From contig JAKAMG010000026.1 in NCBI GenBank assembly GCA_021812985.1, forward strand, positions 1 through 42,057: 42,057 nt of DNA. Direction: 5' to 3'. The number at the start of each line of letters is the position of its first letter. Position 1 is the stretch's first letter. The notes below the pieces were generated by a model. That model did no database searches and was not told the DNA's origin. It was given only the letters and a program-made list of their open reading frames with translations. Position numbers and translations under genes: made by a program. Of the stretch, positions 32,351 to 40,271 are shown in pieces. The DNA is from Bacteroidota bacterium. Lineage in GTDB: Bacteria; Bacteroidota; Ignavibacteria; Kryptoniales; JAKASW01.

Positions 32351-32902
32351 ATGGAGGAACGAGTTTTGATTTCAAAGTGGAAAGGTGATGGTCTGAATGC
32401 GGCGCTCCATTCAGTTCTCATCATCTCTGTATTTGTATCTTTCACGATAGCTTCCGGCAGATGTTTTGCAGACGAAGGGGCGCCAGTTGTTTCGAACGTG
32501 GAATTCACTGTGTCTGGCCTGAACGTTACGGTCACGTACGATCTTTCGGGAAGCGCGAAAGCGAATTATAATGTCGCATTGGTCCTCAGAAGCCGTTCTG
32601 ACCCTTCTTTCAAATATTCACCAAAGGTACTAACGGGAGATGTCGGACTCGGAACTCATGCAGGCATTCAAAGAAAGATTGTGTGGAACATGGAACAGGA
32701 GTTTCCTGAAGGGCTTCCAGGCAATGGCTACTATTTCGTGGTAAATGCTGACGAAGTAGATGCGGACCACTCGACAGGTATCCTCACCTGGTTAGGGGCA
32801 GGCGCAGTCGCAATCGCGGCCGTAACAACCTACATAATAGTGTCTCATAACGGAGGTCTGAAAGCGCCGGTATCCTACCCCGTCCCTCCCGGGAGGCCCT
32901 AG
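32351..32902 (+). CDS. Secreted small beta-domain protein with C-terminal helix
   Basis: 183 residues starting two bases after the T9SS protein stop. Signal segment 'LIISVFVSFTIASGRCFA' (about 23-40), then a beta domain at 42-140: 'VVSNVEFTVSGLNVTVTYDLSG', 'VALVLRSRSDPSF', 'GDVGLGTHAGIQRKIVWNMEQEFPEGLPGNGYYFVVNA'. This domain is often seen at the start of Bacteroidota formylglycine-generating-enzyme-like or surface proteins. A single hydrophobic helix ('GAGAVAIAAVTTYIIV', about 150-165) and a short Pro-rich tail follow. Function unknown; likely anchored in the inner membrane and facing the periplasm. Confidence 0.75.
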   Translation: MEERVLISKWKGDGLNAALHSVLIISVFVSFTIASGRCFADEGAPVVSNVEFTVSGLNVTVTYDLSGSAKANYNVALVLRSRSDPSFKYSPKVLTGDVGLGTHAGIQRKIVWNMEQEFPEGLPGNGYYFVVNADEVDADHSTGILTWLGAGAVAIAAVTTYIIVSHNGGLKAPVSYPVPPGRP

Positions 32903-33041
32903 TGGGAGACAAATTCAAAGTGTTCTTATATCTAAAGCCGAGATCGATCACTTCATGCTCGGTGTGTGTCGAAAAACGGTCGGAACTCCGTCATCGATCT
33001 GATCGGCGGGCCTGGGTGAGTCCTTTGGTCTCGCGAAATGT

Positions 33042-34988
33042 TTGGCGAAGAAAGGACTTAATACCCACTTGAGAGGCAATGACGGCAAGGTGGTTCCGGA
33101 GTTCGAAAGGCCGGCACTGCGATTGAAGCGTGAGAAAGTTCTGGTGTTGCATTCGTCCGATGACGATATCGCTGCCATTGAAGAATTTGAAATGAGGAGA
33201 GTAGGTTCGCTGGCGGACTTCGATTTGGCGTTGAAGGAATTTGTCCCCGAAGCGGTCGTAATTGACAGTAGGATGGGTGAAGCAAACCTCCAAGGGGTTG
33301 CGGGCCTCTTGGAGACAAATCGAATGGCGATGCCGGTTGTGATTTTGATGGACAAGGAAGCCCCCAAGGGCGCCGATGAATCAGGAGGGACCTCGCAAAA
33401 GCCTGGCCAGTTCTTTGCTGACTCAAGTAACCTTCCCAACGTGCTCGCAGAAGTAGTCCGGTCTGGCAGACGGCAGGAATTGATTTGGAGCAACAGTTCG
33501 GACGATATCCTGTTTCCGAAGGAATCTCTGACAGCCTTCTCTGACGGTGAAGACAGAGAGGAGGCGGGATTCGCGATACTTGAGGCGGACTCGAGCTCAC
33601 CTCTTTATGTCAGCAAAGCCTTCTGTGCGATTACGGGTTATTCCGTGGTTGATATTCTTTCCATGAGTTCGATAGCGAACATTATTTCGTCTGATGACCG
33701 GGATGCCTTTAGCGAGGCGCTGGTTGCAACACCGGAAAATGAAGGTGGAACAATCGCTGTCTCTACGCAGATACTAACCCGCGATGGCAGGAAGACACGG
33801 CTCCAGTGGTCGGTAAAGCATTTCAGCTGGAACAGGAAGAGAAGAGTCGTGGTTGTCGTAAGCGAACCAGGATTCTCCGGAATGACTTCGGACAAAGAGG
33901 AGCTTGACTGGATCTCCCCGCGGACTTCTGTCGCCGGTTTATCATCGGGTAGTGGTGAATTGGGCCCGGCAGATTTCATTCTTCTCGAGACGGATGAATC
34001 CGGAAAGATAAGGAGTGCGAGTTCCGGAGCGGAAAGGATGCTCGGTGTTGGTCAGGGCATGCTTCTTGGGCGAGATGTTGATTCCTTCATTCCGATCGAG
34101 GGTGGAGCGAGAAATGTGGTCTCTTCTTTTCTAAGCAGTTCTAACGCCGTAGAGAAGCTGGAGATGATGTCATGGCTTTCAATTGATGATGGCGACAGGT
34201 TGTACGGAAAGATTACCATCACCAGGCTGCCTGAAATGGACGGTCGCCCATCCGGTTACTCAATACTCGTCAGAAATTCGGGGAGGCAGGGTACCAATCA
34301 GGGGTTGAGGGAGAGGGAAGCCCAGCTCCGGTCACTCGCTGCATATCTTCAGAAGGCATGGGAGGAAGAAAAAGCAAGCATCGCAAGGCAGCTCCACGAT
34401 GAGTTTGGCCAAATTCTAACAGCGATGAGAATGGATCTCTCCATACTAGGAAGGATGGTAGCAAAGACGGTATCGGAACCGTTGGGCCGCCTTCCATTAC
34501 TCGAAAAGATATCCTCCAACTCTGATATGCTTGAAAGGGCGATAAGATCTGCAAGAGAGTTGATAACGGGACTCAGGCCTGCAGTTCTGGACGAGCTGGG
34601 CCTCTTCAGCGCCATTCAGTGGCAGGCGGTAGAATTTGAGAATCGCACAGGGATTAAATGTCACGTTGAGCGAATGGATCGCGGTGTAAGTCTGGACTCG
34701 AACGCGTCTACGGCACTCTTCCGTGTGCTCCAGGAAGCTCTCGAAAATGTTAGAAGACATGCGGATGCAACTGAGGTTTCCATCTCTTTAGATGAAGTCG
34801 GGTCAGACATCGTCATGTTGGTAAGCGATAACGGAAAGGGGATTGATCGGAAGAAACTGAAAGATCCTTCATCAACTGGGATCATAGGAATGCGGGAACG
34901 GATCGCCTCCGTCAACGGAAATCTTAATATTCGTTCCGAGCCGGGCAAAGGGACGGCCCTGGTCGTCTCGATCCGCAGGTCGCTATAG
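33042..34988 (+). CDS. Sensor histidine kinase, NarX/LiaS type, with receiver-like N-terminus and two PAS domains
   Basis: 648 residues, no transmembrane segment, so it senses an internal signal. Residues 30-110 look like a degenerate receiver ('KVLVLHSSDDD', 'AVVIDSRMGE' with Asp75). Two PAS domains follow at about 180-285 and 305-425. The HisKA_3 helix has the phospho-acceptor His452 in 'RQLHDEFGQ', with the 'LRPAVLDELGL' turn after it; the HATPase domain has 'EALENVRRHA', 'DNGKGI' and 'GIIGMRERI'. Start is TTG 33042; GTG 33090 is an alternative. The gap to the next regulator is 24 bases, so the two are co-transcribed with the EPS operon. Confidence 0.88.
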   Translation: MAKKGLNTHLRGNDGKVVPEFERPALRLKREKVLVLHSSDDDIAAIEEFEMRRVGSLADFDLALKEFVPEAVVIDSRMGEANLQGVAGLLETNRMAMPVVILMDKEAPKGADESGGTSQKPGQFFADSSNLPNVLAEVVRSGRRQELIWSNSSDDILFPKESLTAFSDGEDREEAGFAILEADSSSPLYVSKAFCAITGYSVVDILSMSSIANIISSDDRDAFSEALVATPENEGGTIAVSTQILTRDGRKTRLQWSVKHFSWNRKRRVVVVVSEPGFSGMTSDKEELDWISPRTSVAGLSSGSGELGPADFILLETDESGKIRSASSGAERMLGVGQGMLLGRDVDSFIPIEGGARNVVSSFLSSSNAVEKLEMMSWLSIDDGDRLYGKITITRLPEMDGRPSGYSILVRNSGRQGTNQGLREREAQLRSLAAYLQKAWEEEKASIARQLHDEFGQILTAMRMDLSILGRMVAKTVSEPLGRLPLLEKISSNSDMLERAIRSARELITGLRPAVLDELGLFSAIQWQAVEFENRTGIKCHVERMDRGVSLDSNASTALFRVLQEALENVRRHADATEVSISLDEVGSDIVMLVSDNGKGIDRKKLKDPSSTGIIGMRERIASVNGNLNIRSEPGKGTALVVSIRRSL

Positions 34989-35012
34989 CATCCGGCAGGA
35001 GCATCATTCTAT

Positions 35013-35636
35013 ATGACAAGAATATTTATCGCTGACAACCATCCGTTAGTGCGGAAGATGCTGAGAGAGATACTCGAGAGGGAAGAGGATCTGTTCGTCG
35101 TCGGAGAGGCTGCCACACGACAGGGGGTAATGGAGGGTGTCGCTGGTGGCGGAGTTGATGTATTGATAACCAGCTTATCGGTAAGTGGTGCCGGGGCCGG
35201 AAACCTAATAAGTGAGCTTAAGACGCTCTACTCCGGAATGGCAATTCTTGTTCTGACGATGCACCCTGAGGACAGATTCGCGGCGCATATAATTAACTCG
35301 GGAGCTTCGGCATTTCTGACTAAGGACGTGCCTCCGGAAGAAATCGTGAATACCGTCAGGGCTATCATGACTGACGGAAATCATTCTAAACCCGGGCGAA
35401 CGTTGGCCAAAACGGAGACTGCGCCAAAGAAAAAAGAAAACCCGTTCACCCGGAGGGAAGTGCAGATACTGAAAGCTGTCTCGTCCGGCAGGAGTATCTC
35501 GGAGATTGCGCTTGAACTAGCTGTGACGGCTGCGACGTTAAAGCGCCATTTTGTCAGGATTAGCAGAAAAGCCAGGCTGAAGACGATCGCGGATATCGAA
35601 GAGTTTGCTGTACGTAACTTCGGAAATGAACTTTAG
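35013..35636 (+). CDS. NarL-type response regulator with degenerate receiver
   Basis: 207 residues: a receiver fold (1-118), a Lys/Pro linker and a LuxR/NarL-type HTH ('FTRREVQILKAVSSGRSISEIALELAVTAATLKRHF', 144-180). The conserved phospho-acceptor Asp is absent: the position reads Ser54 ('DVLITSLSVSG'), and the acidic pair at the N-terminus is D8-N9 ('ADNH') where DD is usual. The switch residues Thr82 and Lys104 are kept. It probably does not accept phosphate from a kinase in the normal way. AGGAG lies 12 bases upstream of ATG 35013. Converges with the sigma54 activator across 37 bases. Confidence 0.88.
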   Translation: MTRIFIADNHPLVRKMLREILEREEDLFVVGEAATRQGVMEGVAGGGVDVLITSLSVSGAGAGNLISELKTLYSGMAILVLTMHPEDRFAAHIINSGASAFLTKDVPPEEIVNTVRAIMTDGNHSKPGRTLAKTETAPKKKENPFTRREVQILKAVSSGRSISEIALELAVTAATLKRHFVRISRKARLKTIADIEEFAVRNFGNEL

Positions 35637-35673
35637 CAGAGTCGCCGGCAGATAGCCTGCTCGAAAGTGTTAA

Positions 35674-36747
35674 TCAGTTCCCCTCGACATCGAGCCCGTA
35701 TCGCTTGAGTTTATCATAGAGTGCCTTCCGGCTCAGTCCGAGAATTGCGGCCGTTCTGGATTTGTTGTTGGCTGTCGCAGAGAGGGTCTTTAGAATGATC
35801 TCCTTCTCGGCGGCCTCGAGCGTGGTGCCGATTTGGATTGATATAGTGTTGCTTGTCGACATCTTTCCTGCCATTGAGGACGGGAGCAAATCGGGTGTAA
35901 TGGAGTCTCGCGTAGACAGGATGACTGCTCTTTCTACCACATTCCTCAGCTCTCTCACGTTTCCCGGCCAGTCGTAGTCCTGCATGGTCTTCATGGCCTC
36001 GTGCGAGAATTTTCTGGTCGCTTTCTTGTGTTTATGGCAAAAGTGCTGAAGGAAGTGATCTATGAGAAGCTCCACGTCTTCCTTCCGTTCCCTTAGAGGT
36101 GGAATGAAGATCTCGATCACGCTGAATCTGTAGTAGAGATCTTTTCTCAGTTCTCCAGAGTCGAGGGCCTGCTGTACGCTCTTGTTTGTTGCGGCGAGCA
36201 ACCGGACGTCCGCGCTCAACTCCGTCTTACCTCCGAGCCTTCTAAAAGCCTTCGTCTCGAGAACGCGGAGTAGTTTTGCCTGCGTGTCCGTCTCCATCTC
36301 TGCAAGCTCGTCGAAGAACAAAGTACCGGTATCTGCCATCTCAAGGTAGCCCATCTTCTTCGAAGTCGCACCCGTAAACGCCCCAAGCTCGTGTCCAAAA
36401 AGTTCGTTCTCGAAAACTTCCTTCGGAACCGCCGCGCAATTGATGGCAATGAATGGGAGATCAACCCTTGGACTTTGCATGTGGATGAGTCGAGCGACCA
36501 CATCCTTCCCCGTACCGCTCTCACCTGTGATCAGAACCGGCGTTGAAGAGTCTGCCACGAGGCCGATCATGGAATGAATTTCCTTCATTACGGGACTTTT
36601 TCCGATGAGCTCCACCTTCAATTCCTTTGGAGCATGACTTCCGTGAGCTCCGGCAGCCGGCCGGTCAGCACTGGCCTGAGGTGCCGGGCTGAAATCCTGA
36701 ATTTCCGTTCGTCGTGTGGAAGAACGGGATCGGTCGCTTGAGCTCAA
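35674..36747 (-). CDS. Sigma54-dependent activator lacking a receiver (AAA+ and Fis HTH)
   Basis: 357 residues. A disordered Ser/Arg/Ala-rich N-terminus (1-43) replaces the usual receiver or sensor domain. The AAA+ domain has Walker A 'GESGTGKD' (75-82), the sigma54-contacting GAFTGA (122-127), Walker B 'GTLFFDEL' (141-148) and the 'LRERKEDVELL' and 'WPGNVRELRNV' segments. The Fis-type HTH is at about 318-352 ('RTAAILGLSRKALYDKLKRYGL'). All residues needed to activate sigma54 promoters are present. Start TTG 36747 has AGGGA five bases upstream and overlaps the preceding small ORF by four bases. Natural candidate to drive the sigma54-like EPS promoters at 25 kb. Confidence 0.93.
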   Translation of the reverse strand: MSSSDRSRSSTRRTEIQDFSPAPQASADRPAAGAHGSHAPKELKVELIGKSPVMKEIHSMIGLVADSSTPVLITGESGTGKDVVARLIHMQSPRVDLPFIAINCAAVPKEVFENELFGHELGAFTGATSKKMGYLEMADTGTLFFDELAEMETDTQAKLLRVLETKAFRRLGGKTELSADVRLLAATNKSVQQALDSGELRKDLYYRFSVIEIFIPPLRERKEDVELLIDHFLQHFCHKHKKATRKFSHEAMKTMQDYDWPGNVRELRNVVERAVILSTRDSITPDLLPSSMAGKMSTSNTISIQIGTTLEAAEKEIILKTLSATANNKSRTAAILGLSRKALYDKLKRYGLDVEGN

Positions 36748-36995
36748 AGAGATCCCTGCATCGACTCGCCCGCTCTTCCTTCAATGGAGTCGGCTCCTGA
36801 CACCGGAATTTCGAAGCGGGGAAATGGTCCTTCTGAGAGGATATGACGGATCGCGCATCTACTCGCGAGCGCAACTCCAGTGCGTACGGTCAATTTCCTT
36901 GTCATCTGCAGTTTTAGCGAATCGAAAGTAAGAGAATGCACCTCTGTCCAGCGACCGGGTGCTATAAGAATTTCAGGCACATTATAATCATTCAT
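36744..36995 (-). CDS. Possible 83-residue coupled small protein
   Basis: Frame from ATG 36995 to TGA 36744. Its ATG overlaps the NarL-type regulator stop (ATGA) and its TGA overlaps the TTG start of the sigma54 activator (TTGA). Those two four-base overlaps continue the pattern of this operon (kinase/regulator also overlap by ATGA) and argue for translation. The sequence shows no motif, signal or helix pattern that I recognise; it is Arg/Glu/Ser-mixed and Gly-rich at the end. It could be a translated spacer, or a lost receiver-like domain of the activator. Confidence 0.4.
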   Translation of the reverse strand: MNDYNVPEILIAPGRWTEVHSLTFDSLKLQMTRKLTVRTGVALASRCAIRHILSEGPFPRFEIPVSGADSIEGRAGESMQGSL

Positions 36996-37660
36996 TCGTG
37001 GCTCAGCTCGATCAGACTCTTCTGAATTGCGTATTTTACAAGGCCGACAATATCGTGAATGTCAAGCTTCTTCATCATTCTTGTCCTATAGTTTTTCACC
37101 GTCGCCGCCTTCAAGTGTAGTTTCTTCCCAATTTCTTTGCTCGTCGCACCGGAGGCGATCATCCTGAGTATTTCTGTCTCGCGTTCGGTCAGCTTGCTCT
37201 CTTCGGCGATCTGGAAGGGGATTTTATTCCTCACGTTTCTGACGAGGCTGTCAACAAGTGTCGTGGAAACACCCTGGCTGAAATAACCCGCTCCGTTTGC
37301 CACAGCTCTCACCCCATCGAAGATTTCCTTCTTCTGCGCGTTTTTCAGGACATAACCGTCGGCGCCTGCCGAAATTAGCTCATGGATGTATTCCTCATTC
37401 TCGTGGATTGTTAGGATGAGGACTCTTGTGCCGGGGTATCGAGCTTTTATAATGCTCGTGGCCTCGATGCCGTTTACGTTAGGCATCGAAATATCCAGGA
37501 CAGCCACGTCCGGATTATGTTTTGCGACGAGTTTGACAGCCTCTGCGCCATCAGATGCCTCGCCTACAATCTCAAAGCCGGGGTCGCTCTTGAAGAGCGA
37601 TCTTAAACCATCGCGGACTATCGCGTGGTCGTCTGCAAATAATATCTTTATCTTTTTCAT
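36992..37660 (-). CDS. NarL/FixJ-type response regulator, intact receiver
   Basis: 222 residues. Receiver with acidic pair D10-D11, phospho-acceptor Asp56 ('DVAVLDISMPNVNG'), the switch Thr in 'LILTIHENE' and Lys in 'GYVLKNAQKKEI'. HTH at about 157-210: 'LTERETEILRMIASGATSKEIGKKLHLKAATVKNYRTRMMKKL'. The start overlaps the kinase stop by ATGA, so the histidine kinase upstream is its cognate partner. Controls DNA targets unknown, plausibly its own operon or the EPS promoters. Confidence 0.95.
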   Translation of the reverse strand: MKKIKILFADDHAIVRDGLRSLFKSDPGFEIVGEASDGAEAVKLVAKHNPDVAVLDISMPNVNGIEATSIIKARYPGTRVLILTIHENEEYIHELISAGADGYVLKNAQKKEIFDGVRAVANGAGYFSQGVSTTLVDSLVRNVRNKIPFQIAEESKLTERETEILRMIASGATSKEIGKKLHLKAATVKNYRTRMMKKLDIHDIVGLVKYAIQKSLIELSHE

Positions 37661-39456
37661 TTTGATTTGCTCAGCTTGTTTGGCACTGTCGCGTTCAATG
37701 TCGTTCCTTCTCCCGGAGCAGAAACCAGGCTAAACGTCCCACCCAAAAGTTCTGTCCTTTCACGCATGTTGATGAGGCCGAAATGTTTTCCCTCGTCGGT
37801 TTCATCGAGGTAAGCCTCCAATTCAAAACCATCGCCGTTATCAACCAGGGACAACGAGAGTTCGCTAGAATCAGCCTCCAGCTTAAGAGACGCCATCGTC
37901 GCATTTGCATGTTTCGTGCAGTTCGTCATGGCTTCCTGAGCGATTCTGTATAAGGCTATTTCAATTTCAGGGTCGAACCTCGTATGTGAGGCCACTTCAG
38001 ATTCAAACCGGACTTTGATACCGTGGAGCTTCTCGAATTCGGAGCAGAGAAGCTTCAGCGCAGTCACCAGCCCGAAATGATCCAGCGCCGATGGACGCAA
38101 ATCATAAGATATTTTCCGGACTTCCGAAATCAAATTGTTTATTTCGTCCCTTAGAATGTTAATCCGACGGACTCCAACCGGTTTCCGGCCTTTGGACAGG
38201 TCCTCAAACACATTCAGTTGAAAATTGAGCGCAGTCAGTCGCTGGCAGATATCGTCGTGCAGTTCTCTGGAGATTCTTCGACGTTCATCTTCCTGCGCGT
38301 TCTGTGCGAGGAGTGTGTACCTTTTTAAGTCTTCGGCCTGCTTGCGCTGCCTTTCGATTGCATCCTCTTCAATGAGCTTTCGGTCCGTGTTGTCACGTAC
38401 CATGACTATGGCATGCGTGACATTTGAGTAACTGCTGGAATAAGGATAACAGTCGATCTCCAGGTACCTCCTTCCGGCTCCTTCTAGGAGGAACCAACCC
38501 TCGTCCTTGGCTTCCGTCCCCTCGAGACAGCGTGACACGCTCGCTCCGAGAGTGTGCCTGAGGAGTTCGTTATCGACCACGTCGTCAAGTCTGCTCCCTA
38601 TGATTTCTTCCTTCTTCCGGGTGAGGGCAAGGCGCCATGCCTGGTTGACGGCCTCGACTTCACTCCTGGAATTCAGAAGAAGCATCAGCTCGTTCGAGGC
38701 ATTAATTATAAACTCAAATTTCCTCCGGATCTCCTCAAGGTTCTTCCGCTCAGTTACGTCCCTCGAATTCAACAGCACCATGTCTCTGACGAAAGGATTG
38801 TCAGGGAGTTTACTCCCGATAGACTCAAGCGTCAGCCACTCGCCGTTCCCGTTTTTGAACCGGAACTCGACGCGGGCGGCGGAAAACGGCGATTTCCTTC
38901 CAGCCTCAAATAGCTCGAGCACCAGGTCCACGTCCGCAGGGTGGATGAATTCCATTATGTTTCTTCCAGTGAACTGGTCATGCTTGTAACCCAGGACCCT
39001 TTCGGCGGACGGGCTCATATAGACGAGGTTGCCCTCTCTGTCCAGTATGGTGACGATGTCGAGGGCGTTTTCGATAAGCGATTTGAAGTAGCGCTCGCTC
39101 TGCAGAAGAGCCTGCTCCGCATCACGCCGTTCATCGATTTCCTTTTTAAGTATCGCGGCGGCATCTACGAAACCGCGGGAAGTCATGTCGAAGGGAGACA
39201 GGAACTCCGAGAAAAATGAGTGGGCGTCCGCTATCGCTTTCTGGTGAGCCCCTTCCTCCAGTCCGGAGAGTATGGACAACAGCTGCTCTGCATGAAATCT
39301 TGTCACATCCAGGAGGTTTTCGCCTTCATCCAAAGCCTTACGTCCAAGTTGGTAGGCTTTGTATAAATCGCGCTCTCTTCCGATGCTCATAAATTCCTGC
39401 AGGGAGCCAACGTATTCTCTCTTAAAATCTTCCTTTAGCGTCCGGTTACCCTCCAA
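37657..39456 (-). CDS. Histidine kinase with RsbU-type N-terminal domain and two PAS domains
   Basis: 599 residues, no transmembrane segment. Residues about 8-92 resemble the N-terminal domain of RsbU ('EYVGSLQEF..IGRERDLYKAYQLGRKALDEGENLLDVTRFHAEQL'), the part that binds the RsbT switch kinase. PAS domains are at about 120-235 and 245-360. The HisKA_3 helix carries His400 in 'SRELHDDICQRL' with 'LRPSALDHFGL' after it; the ATPase domain has 'EAMTNCTKHA', 'DNGDGF' (539-544) and 'FGLINMRER'. The RsbU phosphatase domain is replaced by a kinase core. Start TTG 39456; ATG 39390 has a better ribosome site but would cut off the homologous N-terminus. An RsbT-like gene lies just upstream on the same strand. 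Confidence 0.9.
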   Translation of the reverse strand: MEGNRTLKEDFKREYVGSLQEFMSIGRERDLYKAYQLGRKALDEGENLLDVTRFHAEQLLSILSGLEEGAHQKAIADAHSFFSEFLSPFDMTSRGFVDAAAILKKEIDERRDAEQALLQSERYFKSLIENALDIVTILDREGNLVYMSPSAERVLGYKHDQFTGRNIMEFIHPADVDLVLELFEAGRKSPFSAARVEFRFKNGNGEWLTLESIGSKLPDNPFVRDMVLLNSRDVTERKNLEEIRRKFEFIINASNELMLLLNSRSEVEAVNQAWRLALTRKKEEIIGSRLDDVVDNELLRHTLGASVSRCLEGTEAKDEGWFLLEGAGRRYLEIDCYPYSSSYSNVTHAIVMVRDNTDRKLIEEDAIERQRKQAEDLKRYTLLAQNAQEDERRRISRELHDDICQRLTALNFQLNVFEDLSKGRKPVGVRRINILRDEINNLISEVRKISYDLRPSALDHFGLVTALKLLCSEFEKLHGIKVRFESEVASHTRFDPEIEIALYRIAQEAMTNCTKHANATMASLKLEADSSELSLSLVDNGDGFELEAYLDETDEGKHFGLINMRERTELLGGTFSLVSAPGEGTTLNATVPNKLSKSK

Positions 39457-39857
39457 TTAATGGGGCAGCTCTCATTTGTCTGGTTCGTCTTAGAGTCCTT
39501 TGCCGTTTCTGAAATGAAGTAACATAAATGACGTCGTTACAATTCCAAGTCTTGAGTCAATCCTTGTCATGGGGTATAGGTTGCCATGATTGTCACCGCA
39601 TTACGATTGAGTACGTACCGGGCGATTTTGCCCCGGCACGGGAAGAACGGAAGTTTGACGGTCGCTCCGAGCTGCCTTTTTTCTTGACCACTTTGGATTT
39701 GATTGCTAACGCCGGGGATTTTCCTGGGGCAGAAGTATCCAGAAGACAGTGGGCAGCTTGATGCTGTCTGGGTCAGTTCCTGCCCCGGAACATGCCTCAC
39801 GGCGAAAAGAGACTATGGCACCGCGGTTTTGTGATCGGAAGCAGCTGGAGGCTCTCC
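39457..39857. other. 401-base gap between RsbT-like and kinase genes, no gene seen
   Basis: Open frames on both strands (for example 39528-39761 + and 39567-39800 -) give Arg/Pro-rich translations without motifs and are rejected. No STAS-domain (RsbS/RsbR-like) gene is present in this space. A small hairpin GTTCC-(6)-GGAAC occurs near 39775-39790. It probably contains the kinase promoter on the - strand. Confidence 0.45.
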
Positions 39858-40271
39858 TCAGGCAACAGATTTCCGCCACATCCTCATAACGACGGAAGTG
39901 CCCATTCCAGGATCGGATGATACCTCGAATTCGTCCATTAGCCTGCGGACTCCGGGAAGCCCAAGTCCGCGGCGGTTGCTGGTGGAGTATCCGTCTATCA
40001 TTGCAAGCTTCATATTATCGATCCCCGGACCTTTGTCCGTGGCCTTTATCTCGATCCCGCGATTGCCATCCCTATCTATAATCAGTATGGCTATCTCACC
40101 GCTCTCAGCAAAGTCTACGATATTCTTCGCGACCTCAGAGATGGCTGTCGTAATCCTTGTCTGGTCTTCGCACGGGAAACCGATTTCCCTTGCTATCCGG
40201 CGTCCTTCTTCTCTTGCCGAAATTATGTCCGACTCAGAGGTGATGTTATAGGTGAAAAACAGTTTCTGCAA
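39858..40271 (-). CDS. RsbT-like switch kinase (GHKL serine kinase)
   Basis: 137 residues, single GHKL ATPase domain. N-box 'TTAISEVAKNIVDFA' (41-55; Glu46, Asn50), G1 'DKGPGID' (79-85), 'DGYSTSNRRGLGLPGVRRLMDEF' (93-115) with the G2 loop, and the final 'GMGTSV' (122-127). The 'ISEVAKNIV', 'GLGLPG' and 'RRLMDEFEV.S.PG.GT' strings are those of RsbT rather than RsbW. RsbT phosphorylates an RsbS-type protein and, when free, activates RsbU by binding its N-terminal domain. Start TTG 40271. No RsbS or RsbR is in the window. Confidence 0.9.
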   Translation of the reverse strand: MQKLFFTYNITSESDIISAREEGRRIAREIGFPCEDQTRITTAISEVAKNIVDFAESGEIAILIIDRDGNRGIEIKATDKGPGIDNMKLAMIDGYSTSNRRGLGLPGVRRLMDEFEVSSDPGMGTSVVMRMWRKSVA

